The translations under genes were made by a program, and so were the position numbers. The notes below the pieces were generated by a model. The model saw only the letters and a program-made list of their open reading frames with translations. It was not told the DNA's origin and made no database searches. A DNA stretch of 9,894 bases from Candidatus Susulua stagnicola (lineage in GTDB: Bacteria; Omnitrophota; Gorgyraeia; Duberdicusellales; 4484-171): positions 1 through 9,894 of the forward strand of contig JAVCBZ010000088.1 in assembly GCA_030765735.1 (NCBI GenBank), given 5' to 3'. Positions within the stretch are counted from its first letter, which is position 1. Each line of letters begins with the position of its first letter. This document shows, one piece after another, positions 1-6,831 of this stretch.

Positions 1-1304
1 GGTTCAATACCCGGATCAGGTGAAAGCTCCGGCTGCCCAGCACATCTTAAAGTTGTTAAATCTAAAACAGTCAAACCACATTTTATCGCCAATGCTATAG
101 CGTCAATATGTTTAGCCGGACATTCGCTATCGCTAACTATCTGACCACCAATTATTTTCTTCGTTTTTCTATTGAATATAAGTTTAACTACATAAGGCTT
201 TTTATCTCTCATCATAGAATGTTTACTTATTGAATTTTGTCTGGCACAAATTGTATCAATTCCTTTTTCTTTTGCTTCTGATTCTGTAATCCCGCATCCG
301 GCAATCGATTTATCAAAAAATTTCGTGGCAAAGCTATTTATCAGCCCTGGAAATTTTATTTTATAACCTAAAATATTCTTTGCTGCTATCCTCCCGCTAA
401 TCACCGCATTTGGCCTTAATTGCCCAAGCATTGGCTTACCGGTAATAAAACTTTTATATTCTATTAAATCTCCCGCAGCATAAATATCCAAATCCGAAGT
501 CTGTAAATACTCATTTACTTTTAACCCCAATCGTCCTATTTTTAAACCTGCCTTTCGAGCTAACTCAATATTAGGTTGTATGCCTCCTGAAACAATTACC
601 ATCTCCGCCATTATCTTTTTACCCGAGGACAACTCAACACTTTTTACCTTTTTCTGGCCAATGATAGATTTGACCTTTTGATTTAACTTTAACCCAATCT
701 TCTTTTCTTTAATACACTTCTCTACTTCTTTGCTCATATCCGGGTCTAAAACCATCTGCATAATATGCTCTAACATTTCCACAAGAACAATTTTTACACC
801 ACGCTGCGCAATCAAATAAGCAATTTCTATCCCTATCGCACCAGCCCCTATTACAACCACATTCCTTACACGTTGTGAATTCACCCAATCCAATATATTA
901 ATCGCATCTCCACTCGTCCGCAGAGTAAACACTCCTGGTAAATCAATTCCTGAAATCGGGAAAGTTATTGGCCTTGCACCGGTTGTTAAAATAAGTTTAT
1001 CGTAAAAATATGAAATTCCATCTGCAGTTGTTACTTTTTTAGCTTTTCGATCTACACCAACAGCTTTTACGTTTACTAACTTTATGCCTTGTTCTGAAAA
1101 AATCCTATCATCCTTATATGAAGAATCAACTGTTACATCCCCGCTAGCAATATAGGGAGTGGCACACCTAGTCAAAAGGCCCCTTTCTTCTTGTTCTCTT
1201 ATTATCGTTACATCTAAAGAAGGCTTTAACTTTTTTACCATTCTCGCTGCCGAAGCCCCAGCCCCGGAACACCCTATAACAACTATTCTTTTTGTCTGAT
1301 TCAT
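1..1304 (-). CDS. FAD/NAD(P)H pyridine nucleotide-disulphide oxidoreductase, CoA-disulphide reductase/NADH oxidase type (3' end cut off)
   Basis: Flavoenzyme that passes electrons from NAD(P)H through FAD to a disulphide, polysulphide or oxygen; 434 codons are in the window and the frame is still open at the left edge. An N-terminal FAD-binding Rossmann motif GCSGAG is at residues 11-16. A single redox cysteine, Cys47 in CATPY, matches the CxxPY cysteine of CoA-disulphide reductases and NADH oxidases. The NAD(P)-binding motif GAGAIG is at 153-158 and the second FAD motif DIYAAGD at 273-279, followed by a C-terminal dimerisation domain containing CGITESEA. The start ATG overlaps the stop of the upstream membrane-protein gene (ATGA), with AAGGAG seven bases before it. 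Family members are usually about 440-460 residues, so few residues may be missing unless a rhodanese or other domain follows. The choice between CoA-disulphide reductase, sulphur reductase and NADH oxidase is open. Confidence 0.9.
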   Translation of the reverse strand, partial: MNQTKRIVVIGCSGAGASAARMVKKLKPSLDVTIIREQEERGLLTRCATPYIASGDVTVDSSYKDDRIFSEQGIKLVNVKAVGVDRKAKKVTTADGISYFYDKLILTTGARPITFPISGIDLPGVFTLRTSGDAINILDWVNSQRVRNVVVIGAGAIGIEIAYLIAQRGVKIVLVEMLEHIMQMVLDPDMSKEVEKCIKEKKIGLKLNQKVKSIIGQKKVKSVELSSGKKIMAEMVIVSGGIQPNIELARKAGLKIGRLGLKVNEYLQTSDLDIYAAGDLIEYKSFITGKPMLGQLRPNAVISGRIAAKNILGYKIKFPGLINSFATKFFDKSIAGCGITESEAKEKGIDTICARQNSISKHSMMRDKKPYVVKLIFNRKTKKIIGGQIVSDSECPAKHIDAIALAIKCGLTVLDLTTLRCAGQPELSPDPGIE

Positions 1305-1942
1305 CGGCTAACTCCTTTTTTACCCCCTGTAAACAAAAGAGGAAATATTATATCACTAGCACAACAAGGTATCCACACTGCAAAGAAAAGAAACAGGAGA
1401 ATAGCAACATATACAGCCCAATGCAAAACCTCTCCCCCTGATGCCATCATAATATGGAACAATGACGCCCATGTACTCAACAACACGTGTCCAGCGTGTG
1501 GGAATTTTGTAGCCGGTCTAAAGCAAGCAATAAGTGCACCTACAGCAGCTAAAGGATTAACCAACCACCATTTTTCGATAAACCCTATATGAATCCCTCT
1601 ATTAGGCATCTTTAGGATTACTTCACCCAAATAAGGCAAGACAGAATCACTTATGGTAGCAATACCTATAGAACCTACATAACCAATGATAAGCAAAACC
1701 CAAAGATTGCATTTACCTTTTATGCATTTACCATTTATGCGTTTACATGTATGAAGTTCATACATAGACGCTGTGACAAGCGCGCTCAAAACAACATGAA
1801 TTGGATGAAGTATGTAAAATATATTGTAAGAAATATTTGAAGGCATCTTCTTAAAAAATGCCATAATTATAATGCCAGTAATTGCTCCAAAAATCGTAAA
1901 AGGAGCATGGATTTTTAATTCTTTTGTAACTTGTTTAAACAT
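1301..1942 (-). CDS. His/Cys-rich polytopic membrane protein of unknown function
   Basis: I do not recognise this family by name. The 213-residue product has about six hydrophobic segments (roughly 14-30, 42-60, 80-105, 127-142, 148-168, 176-195). Many potential metal or redox ligands sit in or next to them: His12, His46, His49, His64, Asp99, His118, His149, His152, His163, His174, Cys193-Cys194 and Asp197. A short hydrophilic loop after the second segment carries three cysteines (66, 73, 78) among lysines. The frame can be extended to a TTG at 1957, but that codon has no Shine-Dalgarno; the ATG at 1942 has a weak one (CAGG, about 9 bases away) and is preferred. The stop overlaps the start of the flavin oxidoreductase, so the two are probably partners. 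Metal-ion or thiol/sulphur transport, or a haem-binding membrane electron carrier, are guesses suggested by the ligand residues only. Confidence 0.8.
   Translation of the reverse strand: MFKQVTKELKIHAPFTIFGAITGIIIMAFFKKMPSNISYNIFYILHPIHVVLSALVTASMYELHTCKRINGKCIKGKCNLWVLLIIGYVGSIGIATISDSVLPYLGEVILKMPNRGIHIGFIEKWWLVNPLAAVGALIACFRPATKFPHAGHVLLSTWASLFHIMMASGGEVLHWAVYVAILLFLFFAVWIPCCASDIIFPLLFTGGKKGVSR
1312..1317 (-). promoter_or_regulatory. Shine-Dalgarno for the FAD oxidoreductase, inside the preceding gene
   Basis: AAGGAG on the minus strand, seven bases before the ATG at 1304. It lies within the last codons of the upstream membrane-protein gene, so ribosomes finishing that gene can restart at the overlapping ATGA. 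This fixes the oxidoreductase start and argues for coupled translation. Confidence 0.75.
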
Positions 1943-1969
1943 CTTTAATACCTGCAATTTTTTGGAGAA

Positions 1970-1997
1970 ATATTATTTATCCCTAAACTCTGGCCAA
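1970..1997 (-). promoter_or_regulatory. Candidate sigma-70 promoter for the membrane protein/oxidoreductase pair
   Basis: On the minus strand, TTGGCC (1992-1997) and TAATAT (1970-1975) are 16 bases apart, which would place transcription start about 20 bases before the ATG at 1942. The rest of the gap, about 1958-2093, holds no gene. A half-matching pair TGGCCAAA (1991-1998) and GGACCAAA (2014-2021, plus-strand reading) lies at and upstream of the -35 box and could be a regulator site. In so A+T-rich a region chance matches are common. Confidence 0.35.
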
Positions 1998-2093
1998 ACG
2001 CCGTGAAGAAACCGGACCAAATGTTAATAAGTTTTCTTTACCCATTATGTTTTAACCTTATCAAAAAAATCTTTACCTTTATCTTTCACCTAT

Positions 2094-2594
2094 TTATATT
2101 TTTTCACTCATTTCTCTATGTGATGAAAACGGTATAGCAGGCAAATCTTTTTTACTGAAAAATTTCGCTTCCTTTAATTCGTTGTTTAATGATAGCTTGT
2201 CTTTAGAGATACTAACTTCATAACCAATGACAAGGAGCGAACCATAATATCTGGTTTTTTGAATATAAATACCTATCAATCTTTTGATTTTGCCTTTTAG
2301 GCCTGTTTCTTCTTCCAATTCCCTCAAGCAAGCAGTCTCAGGGGTTTCCCCTGATTCAATAAAACCGCCAGGGAAAGCCCATTTATTTACCCCTGGTTTG
2401 AAATTCCTTTTTGCTACGAGTATCTTACCCTCTCTATTTTTCACCACGCAGACTGCTACCGGCAAAGGATTTCCATAATATATCCAACCACACTTTTGAC
2501 AAACCAATCTTTTTCGACCATCTACTTGCCTCTTACACAAATGGCATTTACATAAAGGACAAAATTTAAATCCCTTCGAAGCTGACTTTGGCAT
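2094..2594 (-). CDS. Nudix hydrolase with N-terminal zinc ribbon
   Basis: Predicted Mg-dependent hydrolase of nucleoside-diphosphate-linked compounds, 166 residues, cytoplasmic. Residues 12-35 form a zinc ribbon with Cys12, Cys15, Cys32 and Cys35, plus a second CxxC (Cys17, Cys20) inside the first knuckle. The Nudix box is complete at 77-99: G77, E83, R91-E92-L93, E95-E96, G98-L99. The overall plan resembles NADH pyrophosphatase (NudC), but the SQPWPFPxS motif that marks NADH specificity is absent; the C-terminus has only IPFSSHRE. ADP-ribose, ADP-glucose or another sugar-nucleotide substrate is therefore as likely as NADH. The start is 29 bases after the ferredoxin stop and its Shine-Dalgarno is weak (AGAGTAG, further away than usual), so it probably shares the ferredoxin transcript. 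Confidence 0.9.
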   Translation of the reverse strand: MPKSASKGFKFCPLCKCHLCKRQVDGRKRLVCQKCGWIYYGNPLPVAVCVVKNREGKILVAKRNFKPGVNKWAFPGGFIESGETPETACLRELEEETGLKGKIKRLIGIYIQKTRYYGSLLVIGYEVSISKDKLSLNNELKEAKFFSKKDLPAIPFSSHREMSEKI

Positions 2595-2623
2595 TTAAAT
2601 ACTACTCTTTCGATTTTTCATTA

Positions 2624-2998
2624 TCATTTATCAAATTCACTTTCTTTACTCAGTTTTTCGAGTTCTTCCAATGTTTTTTCCGCAACGAGTTTCTCTTTAT
2701 TATAATGTTTTATCATCCGTTGCAAACATTTATTTTTCTCTTTAATGTCTCCAAGATACTTCGCACAAAGCTCCATGAATCTCTTTGTCATTTCCACGTT
2801 AGCCTTTATATTTTCCGGTATTTTCTCACTATCATGCCTTACAGCCTTCTGTGGACATACGCTATGACAAATACCACAATGAATACACTGATCCATCTTT
2901 ATTATTGCCTTATCATCCTCCATAAAAATTGCATCTACCGGACATTTTTCTACGCATATCTTGCAACCAATGCATCCATTTTTATCAATCCATGGCAT
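2624..2998 (-). CDS. 2[4Fe-4S] ferredoxin-like protein with C-terminal helical tail
   Basis: Small electron carrier of 124 residues. Two classical cluster motifs are complete: Cys9-x2-Cys12-x2-Cys15-x3-Cys19-Pro and Cys38-x2-Cys41-x2-Cys44-x3-Cys48-Pro, as in bacterial 8Fe ferredoxins, which are normally only about 55-60 residues long. Residues 60-124 form an extra, strongly charged region rich in Lys, Glu and Leu that looks helical or coiled-coil and carries two more cysteines (78 and 91). The tail suggests a docking or oligomerisation segment, so this may be a dedicated subunit for one partner and not a general ferredoxin. The start is supported by AAGGAG seven bases upstream. It is 97 bases after the methionine aminopeptidase stop, with no convincing terminator between them. 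Confidence 0.92.
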   Translation of the reverse strand: MPWIDKNGCIGCKICVEKCPVDAIFMEDDKAIIKMDQCIHCGICHSVCPQKAVRHDSEKIPENIKANVEMTKRFMELCAKYLGDIKEKNKCLQRMIKHYNKEKLVAEKTLEELEKLSKESEFDK

Positions 2999-3005
2999 AT
3001 TTAAT

Positions 3006-3011
3006 CTCCTT
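3006..3011 (-). promoter_or_regulatory. Shine-Dalgarno for the ferredoxin gene
   Basis: AAGGAG on the minus strand, seven bases before the ATG at 2998. The rest of the gap (3012-3095) is almost pure A+T. A TATAAT (3031-3036, minus strand) is present, but no good -35 box stands at the right distance. Confidence 0.75.
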
Positions 3012-3095
3012 ATTATTTTAAATCTTTAAAATTATATTTATAAGCCAATAAAAAAACTAAATTCGCAAAATGTTGACTTATCTACTATAATTGTA

Positions 3096-3824
3096 TTAAT
3101 CCGTAATTATTAAAGGCTTATTTTTAGTTATTAAAACAGTATGTTCAAAATGAGCAGTCATGGAATTGTCTTTTGATTTAACTGTCCAGCCATCAGCGGC
3201 AACTTCTATATCGGATTTTCCCATAAATGACATGGGTTCTATTGCTATCGCCATTCCTTCTTTTAAAATCTGACCCTCTCCCCTTTTACCAAAATTAGGA
3301 ACAGCTGGTTCAGTATGCATTTCTCGACCTATCCCATGGCCACAAAACTTTTTCATAACTGAAAAACCTTCTTTCTCAATACAATTTTGAACAATATATC
3401 CTAAATCTCCAGTAGTATTACCCGGCTTTGACGCTTTTATCGCTTCGTATAAAGCTTTTCTAGTTGTAAGTACCAACTTTTTCTCAGCCAAGGATATTTT
3501 TCCTACTATATAAGTTGCCGCCGTATCCGCAAACCAACCTTTATAATCTACCACAATATCTACTTTTACTAAATCGCCATTCTTGATCACCCGTTGAGAA
3601 GGAATACCATGAATAATACCTTCATTTATTGAAACACACAAAGAAGCTGGAAAACCACCATATCCTTTAGATGATAAATTAAATCCCGAATAATACCTAT
3701 CAATGAACCCTTCTGCAAAAGCATTTATATCTAATCCCGTAATTCCTTCTTTGATTACCTTGCGCAACTTCACTAAAATGTTTGATGCTGCTTTTCCTGC
3801 TTTTCTCATTCCCATTTTTTTCAT
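3096..3824 (-). CDS. map: Methionine aminopeptidase, type I
   Basis: Removes the initiator methionine from new proteins, using two metal ions, in the cytoplasm. All ligand positions known from the E. coli enzyme are present with conserved spacing: Asp89 and Asp100 (11 apart), His163, Glu196 and Glu227. The catalytic His72 (in IIHGIP) and His170 are also present. At 242 residues it lacks the N-terminal SH3-binding zinc extension found in some type I enzymes, and it starts a few residues shorter than E. coli Map. An in-frame TAA lies a few codons upstream and rules out a longer ATG, GTG or TTG start. The Shine-Dalgarno before the first ATG is poor; Met4 and Met6 are alternative starts. It is 134 bases after the MinD-fusion gene, so it may have its own promoter. 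It is a housekeeping gene and probably unrelated to region A. Confidence 0.97.
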   Translation of the reverse strand: MKKMGMRKAGKAASNILVKLRKVIKEGITGLDINAFAEGFIDRYYSGFNLSSKGYGGFPASLCVSINEGIIHGIPSQRVIKNGDLVKVDIVVDYKGWFADTAATYIVGKISLAEKKLVLTTRKALYEAIKASKPGNTTGDLGYIVQNCIEKEGFSVMKKFCGHGIGREMHTEPAVPNFGKRGEGQILKEGMAIAIEPMSFMGKSDIEVAADGWTVKSKDNSMTAHFEHTVLITKNKPLIITD

Positions 3825-3845
3825 AATATCAAAACCAATTATATA

Positions 3846-3874
3846 ATTTTATACAACAACTATTTCCCTAACAA
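3846..3874 (-). promoter_or_regulatory. Candidate sigma-70 promoter for map
   Basis: TTGTTA (3869-3874) and TAAAAT (3846-3851) on the minus strand are separated by exactly 17 bases and end about 20 bases before the map ATG. Spacing and position are good and each box is close to consensus, but the whole gap is over 75% A+T, so chance is a real alternative. If correct, region B is transcribed separately from the transport cluster. Confidence 0.45.
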
Positions 3875-3958
3875 TATACACATCTCATATAGTATTAAAA
3901 GTCTTAACACCTTTTCCAAAGATTTTTTAACAGTAAAATTTATTTTTTACCTTTTACT

Positions 3959-5800
3959 TCAATACTTTTTTATTTTTTCCCAAATTCCTTTTATACTTTC
4001 GGTCAAAGCATTATTTGTATATTCGACTACAGAGAGTTTTCGCATCTGCGCTTCTGTAACTTCACGCCCATAAGGTATTACTCCTATAAATTCCGAACCG
4101 TATTTTCCTACCAACTCCTTTATCTTCTGTGTCATGTCTTTGTTTAAATCATGCTTGTTTACTACTACACCCGATTTAACTCTAAAATAATTGATCACCT
4201 GTAATATTCTTTTCAAATCATGTAAACCTGATACAGTGGGTTCAGTGACTACCAAAGCATACTCAGCTCCTGTAATGGAAGATATCACTGGGCATCCTGT
4301 TCCAGGAGCTCCATCCATTAGAAGTTTATTCCTCCCATTCTTCTCAGCAAGCAGGGCTCCTTTTTCGCGAACTAAAGTAACTAATCTACCAGAATTCTCC
4401 TGAGCTACCCCTAATTTAGCATGGCTCATCGGACCATGCCGGGTATCAGACATATACCATTCACCATTAACAGCCAATTTAGTTTTTACAGCACCATACT
4501 CACATACTAACTCACATACGCCACATCCTTCACAAGCAATCTTATCAATTACATATTTCTTTTTATTTTTTTCTTGAAATTCATTAATGGCAGAAAATCT
4601 ACAGGCTTCTTTACATTTTCCGCATTGAACACACGCAGCTTCATCTATGACTGCCTCTACTCCACCGCTAAATAAACCTTGCATCCTTATTTGAGGTGAT
4701 AAAACCAAATGTAAATCAGCTGCATCCACATCACAATCAGAAATTACACTGGCTTTTGCCAAAGCGGCAAAACATGCCATCAAAGAAGTTTTGCCGGTTC
4801 CTCCTTTACCACTGATAACCACCAATTCTCTAGGTTTCTTAGCTCTAGGAGCACCATATTTTTTGGCTTTTTCAGGAACTTTTTTATCAGATAATTTATC
4901 CTTTTTTACTATTTTCGGTATCTTTTTTTCTCCTTGAGCTAAAACCAATATCTCATCAGCTAAGTCTTCAAATAATTTTTTTATTTCAGGGAACCTATCT
5001 GCTGCCATTTCGCCTCGAGAATAACTCTCAGCTATTCTACGCTGATCAGGAATTTCTCCAATAATATCCAGCTGTTCTTTTAAGCAATATTCCTTCAAAG
5101 CTGTATCTTTATATTCGGCTCGATTCACCACTATCACCGGCTCTTGCCCTACTTCCCTAGCCATATCAACAGAAAGTTTCAGATCGTTTACACCAAAAGG
5201 AGTAGGATCAGTAACTAAAATGCATAAGTTGACATCCTTAACTGTTTCTACCACAGGACAGCTTGTTCCCGGAGACGAATCTAAAATATTAATTCCTTCT
5301 CCGGAACTTTTTTTTACTTCCTTTACCAACCGAGGCGACATCCCTCCTTCAGCTGTATCTAACAATGCATAATATACTTCTATATTACCACTTAAGCCCT
5401 GTTTCATAACACCAATTTTTCTTTCTTTTTCAATGATTGCATCTTTGGGACAAACGATTTTGCACCCACCGCATACATGACATAATTCTTTAAATATAAG
5501 TATTTGCTTATTAACCATTGCTATAGCATTATATTTACAAGCCTCCACACATTTACCACAAGAAATACACTTTTCTTTATCTACTTCTACAGGAGCAATC
5601 AAAACAACATCTTTTTCCTTATTAATAACGGGTTTAAGAAACAAATGTCCATTAGGCTCTTCTACATCACAATCTAAATAGCAAATTTTATTATATTTCT
5701 TAGATAATACTCTTGCTAAATTAGTAGCTATAAAAGTTTTTCCAGTTCCACCCTTACCACTAGAAATTGCAATCTCTATCTGTGTTGTCTTTTTAATCAT
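3959..5800 (-). CDS. Tandem fusion of two MinD-type P-loop ATPases, each with an inserted 2[4Fe-4S] ferredoxin domain
   Basis: A 613-residue cytoplasmic protein made of two homologous halves. Half 1 has a deviant Walker A motif SGKGGTGKT (14-22), clusters at Cys78/81/84/88 and Cys107/110/113/117, and SSPGTSCP with Cys181. A Lys-rich linker (about 285-328) leads to half 2: SGKGGTGKT (330-338), clusters at Cys390/393/396/400 and Cys423/426/429/433, and GAPGTGCP with Cys503. Each half matches the family of MinD-like ATPases with an inserted ferredoxin domain (COG1149), related to the Mrp/NBP35 Fe-S carriers; these are usually two separate adjacent genes. The role is probably Fe-S or metal-cofactor handling, or ATP-gated electron transfer, but is unproven for the family. 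The open frame extends to a TTG at 5827; the ATG at 5800 is chosen because AAGGAG stands seven bases before it. It ends the six-gene cluster, 23 bases after the HPP gene. Confidence 0.93.
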   Translation of the reverse strand: MIKKTTQIEIAISSGKGGTGKTFIATNLARVLSKKYNKICYLDCDVEEPNGHLFLKPVINKEKDVVLIAPVEVDKEKCISCGKCVEACKYNAIAMVNKQILIFKELCHVCGGCKIVCPKDAIIEKERKIGVMKQGLSGNIEVYYALLDTAEGGMSPRLVKEVKKSSGEGINILDSSPGTSCPVVETVKDVNLCILVTDPTPFGVNDLKLSVDMAREVGQEPVIVVNRAEYKDTALKEYCLKEQLDIIGEIPDQRRIAESYSRGEMAADRFPEIKKLFEDLADEILVLAQGEKKIPKIVKKDKLSDKKVPEKAKKYGAPRAKKPRELVVISGKGGTGKTSLMACFAALAKASVISDCDVDAADLHLVLSPQIRMQGLFSGGVEAVIDEAACVQCGKCKEACRFSAINEFQEKNKKKYVIDKIACEGCGVCELVCEYGAVKTKLAVNGEWYMSDTRHGPMSHAKLGVAQENSGRLVTLVREKGALLAEKNGRNKLLMDGAPGTGCPVISSITGAEYALVVTEPTVSGLHDLKRILQVINYFRVKSGVVVNKHDLNKDMTQKIKELVGKYGSEFIGVIPYGREVTEAQMRKLSVVEYTNNALTESIKGIWEKIKKY

Positions 5801-5807
5801 TACCTCT

Positions 5808-5813
5808 CTCCTT
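5808..5813 (-). promoter_or_regulatory. Shine-Dalgarno that sets the MinD-fusion start
   Basis: AAGGAG on the minus strand, seven bases before the ATG at 5800. It decides against the in-frame TTG at 5827, which would overlap the HPP stop codon and add nine residues that precede the conserved fold. Confidence 0.8.
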
Positions 5814-5823
5814 TGGTATAAAA

Positions 5824-6324
5824 TCAAATATTTTGTTTATAAACCAAACATTTTAAAAATCGCTTAAAATAACGTTGAATTACTAGCAATACTACAATAC
5901 TCATAAAGAAAATAACACCCGCCTTTAAAGAAAACCCATTCATCACAATCCCTAAAGCCGTAGCTGAAGCCGGGGGATGTTCTATGTTTAAAGTTACCAT
6001 CATAAAAATAGAAACACCCACCGCAAAAGAATAAATAAAAATAGAAGATAAAAATGTATTATGAGGAATTAATAAAAGTAGACATCCCACAATTACTCCA
6101 GCTGCATGCCCACCAATAACATTTCTGGGGTTAGCAGTGATATTCCTCGGCATAGCAAAAATAATAAAAGCAGTTGCGCCTATAGAAACAGTTATTAAAG
6201 GGTGCTCCAACTTTAAGCCTAAAAAAACCACAAAAATAACAATAGCAGCTAAAAGACTTTGAAAAACATACTGTTTCCATGACTTTTTAAATTCTTCTGC
6301 AATCTCTTTTATTGTCTTACGCAT
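5824..6324 (-). CDS. HPP-family integral membrane protein
   Basis: A 166-residue inner-membrane protein with about four or five hydrophobic helices after a basic, amphipathic N-terminus of some 18 residues. The family signature is present: Glu115-His116-Pro117-Pro118 followed by a small-residue stretch (ASATAL). The partner motifs are also present: EHPLITVSIGATA near 40-52 and PRNVIGGHAAG near 66-76. HPP proteins of cyanobacteria and chloroplasts are known to carry nitrite; most bacterial members have no assigned substrate. The start has AAGGAA nine bases upstream. It follows the DUF302-like gene by 35 bases and precedes the MinD/ferredoxin fusion by 23. Placement with a second anion-channel-type protein suggests a role in moving a small anion, but that is inference. 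Confidence 0.9.
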   Translation of the reverse strand: MRKTIKEIAEEFKKSWKQYVFQSLLAAIVIFVVFLGLKLEHPLITVSIGATAFIIFAMPRNITANPRNVIGGHAAGVIVGCLLLLIPHNTFLSSIFIYSFAVGVSIFMMVTLNIEHPPASATALGIVMNGFSLKAGVIFFMSIVVLLVIQRYFKRFLKCLVYKQNI

Positions 6325-6359
6325 ACACTAATCTTCCTTTTTGTTAACACTCAGATAGC

Positions 6360-6767
6360 CTAAACAGAGGCTTTTATTAATTCTACTATCCTTTGACAAG
6401 CCTTGCTTTGGTTTATTGCAAACTCTTCGTCTCCAGGTAAAATCTTCCTTATAAATTCTTCGCTAAACGGCAAATAAGCTATAGTCGTAGCCCCCTCCTT
6501 ATTGTAAACTGCTATTTGTTTTGGAGATAATAAAACCGCTAAACGCTCAATATTCTTTTGCAACCCTTTATAATTAAATGCACACATCATAACTTGAAAA
6601 GCCTGAAAATGATCATCAACTTCTACACCATTTTTTTCGTATTCTTCTCTTTTATTAAAAACATGTCGAACATAATATTTAAATTGTGCTGCATTTCTTT
6701 TTAAACTATCAATAAAATCATTGATCGATTTTTGACTCTCCGCTTTAAACAAAGATCCTTCTTCCAT
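6360..6767 (-). CDS. Small DUF302-like protein
   Basis: A 135-residue soluble protein with no signal peptide and no membrane segment. The order of features fits DUF302: an N-terminal helix with KSINDFIDSL (13-22), a middle part ending in MMCAFN with Cys62, then a hydrophobic stretch and LLSPKQIAVY (79-88), and a short strand with GATTIAY. After this it has an extra C-terminal helix with Cys124. DUF302 domains have no settled function; they often occur with membrane or sulphur/metal-related proteins. The assignment is from pattern only and the similarity is moderate. The start is firm: AAGGAGG stands eight bases before the ATG. The gene lies between the pentapeptide-repeat protein (64 bases upstream) and the HPP protein (35 bases downstream). 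Confidence 0.72.
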   Translation of the reverse strand: MEEGSLFKAESQKSINDFIDSLKRNAAQFKYYVRHVFNKREEYEKNGVEVDDHFQAFQVMMCAFNYKGLQKNIERLAVLLSPKQIAVYNKEGATTIAYLPFSEEFIRKILPGDEEFAINQSKACQRIVELIKASV

Positions 6768-6775
6768 ACCAATAC

Positions 6776-6782
6776 CCTCCTT
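6776..6782 (-). promoter_or_regulatory. Strong Shine-Dalgarno for the DUF302-like gene
   Basis: AAGGAGG on the minus strand, eight bases before the ATG at 6767. The 64-base gap is the longest inside the cluster. It is A+T-rich and shows neither a clear terminator nor a clear promoter. Confidence 0.75.
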
Positions 6783-6831
6783 CTAAAGTTGCTAAATATA
6801 AATCTGGTTTTTTTAGTAAATAAAAATTGTT

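Noticed and set aside
2284..2478. Plus-strand open frame of 64 codons inside the Nudix gene
   Set aside because: Antisense to the Nudix box itself; no domain and no convincing ribosome binding site.
2588..3004. Plus-strand open frame of 138 codons opposite the ferredoxin gene
   Set aside because: It lies antisense to a gene with two complete [4Fe-4S] motifs and a good ribosome binding site. Its product is a Phe/Ile/Leu-rich string typical of reading an A+T-rich gene backwards.
3072..3102. TTGACT on the plus strand near 3072 followed by A+T-rich -10-like sequence
   Set aside because: No plus-strand gene follows that I can support, and the downstream sequence is antisense to map.
3887..3915. 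AAAAG/CTTTT hairpin (minus strand) between the MinD fusion and map, considered as a terminator
   Set aside because: Only five base pairs around a nine-base loop and no U-tract after it.
3933..3950. Inverted repeat GTAAAA/TTTTAC with a six-base loop after the MinD fusion, considered as a terminator
   Set aside because: The stem is almost all A-T pairs and no clear U-tract follows; in such sequence it is expected by chance.
4191..4403. Plus-strand open frame of 70 codons inside the MinD fusion
   Set aside because: Antisense shadow of the second ATPase half, including its PGTGCP motif.
5801..5827. TTG start at 5827 for the MinD fusion
   Set aside because: No Shine-Dalgarno at the right distance; the ATG at 5800 has AAGGAG and begins just before the P-loop.
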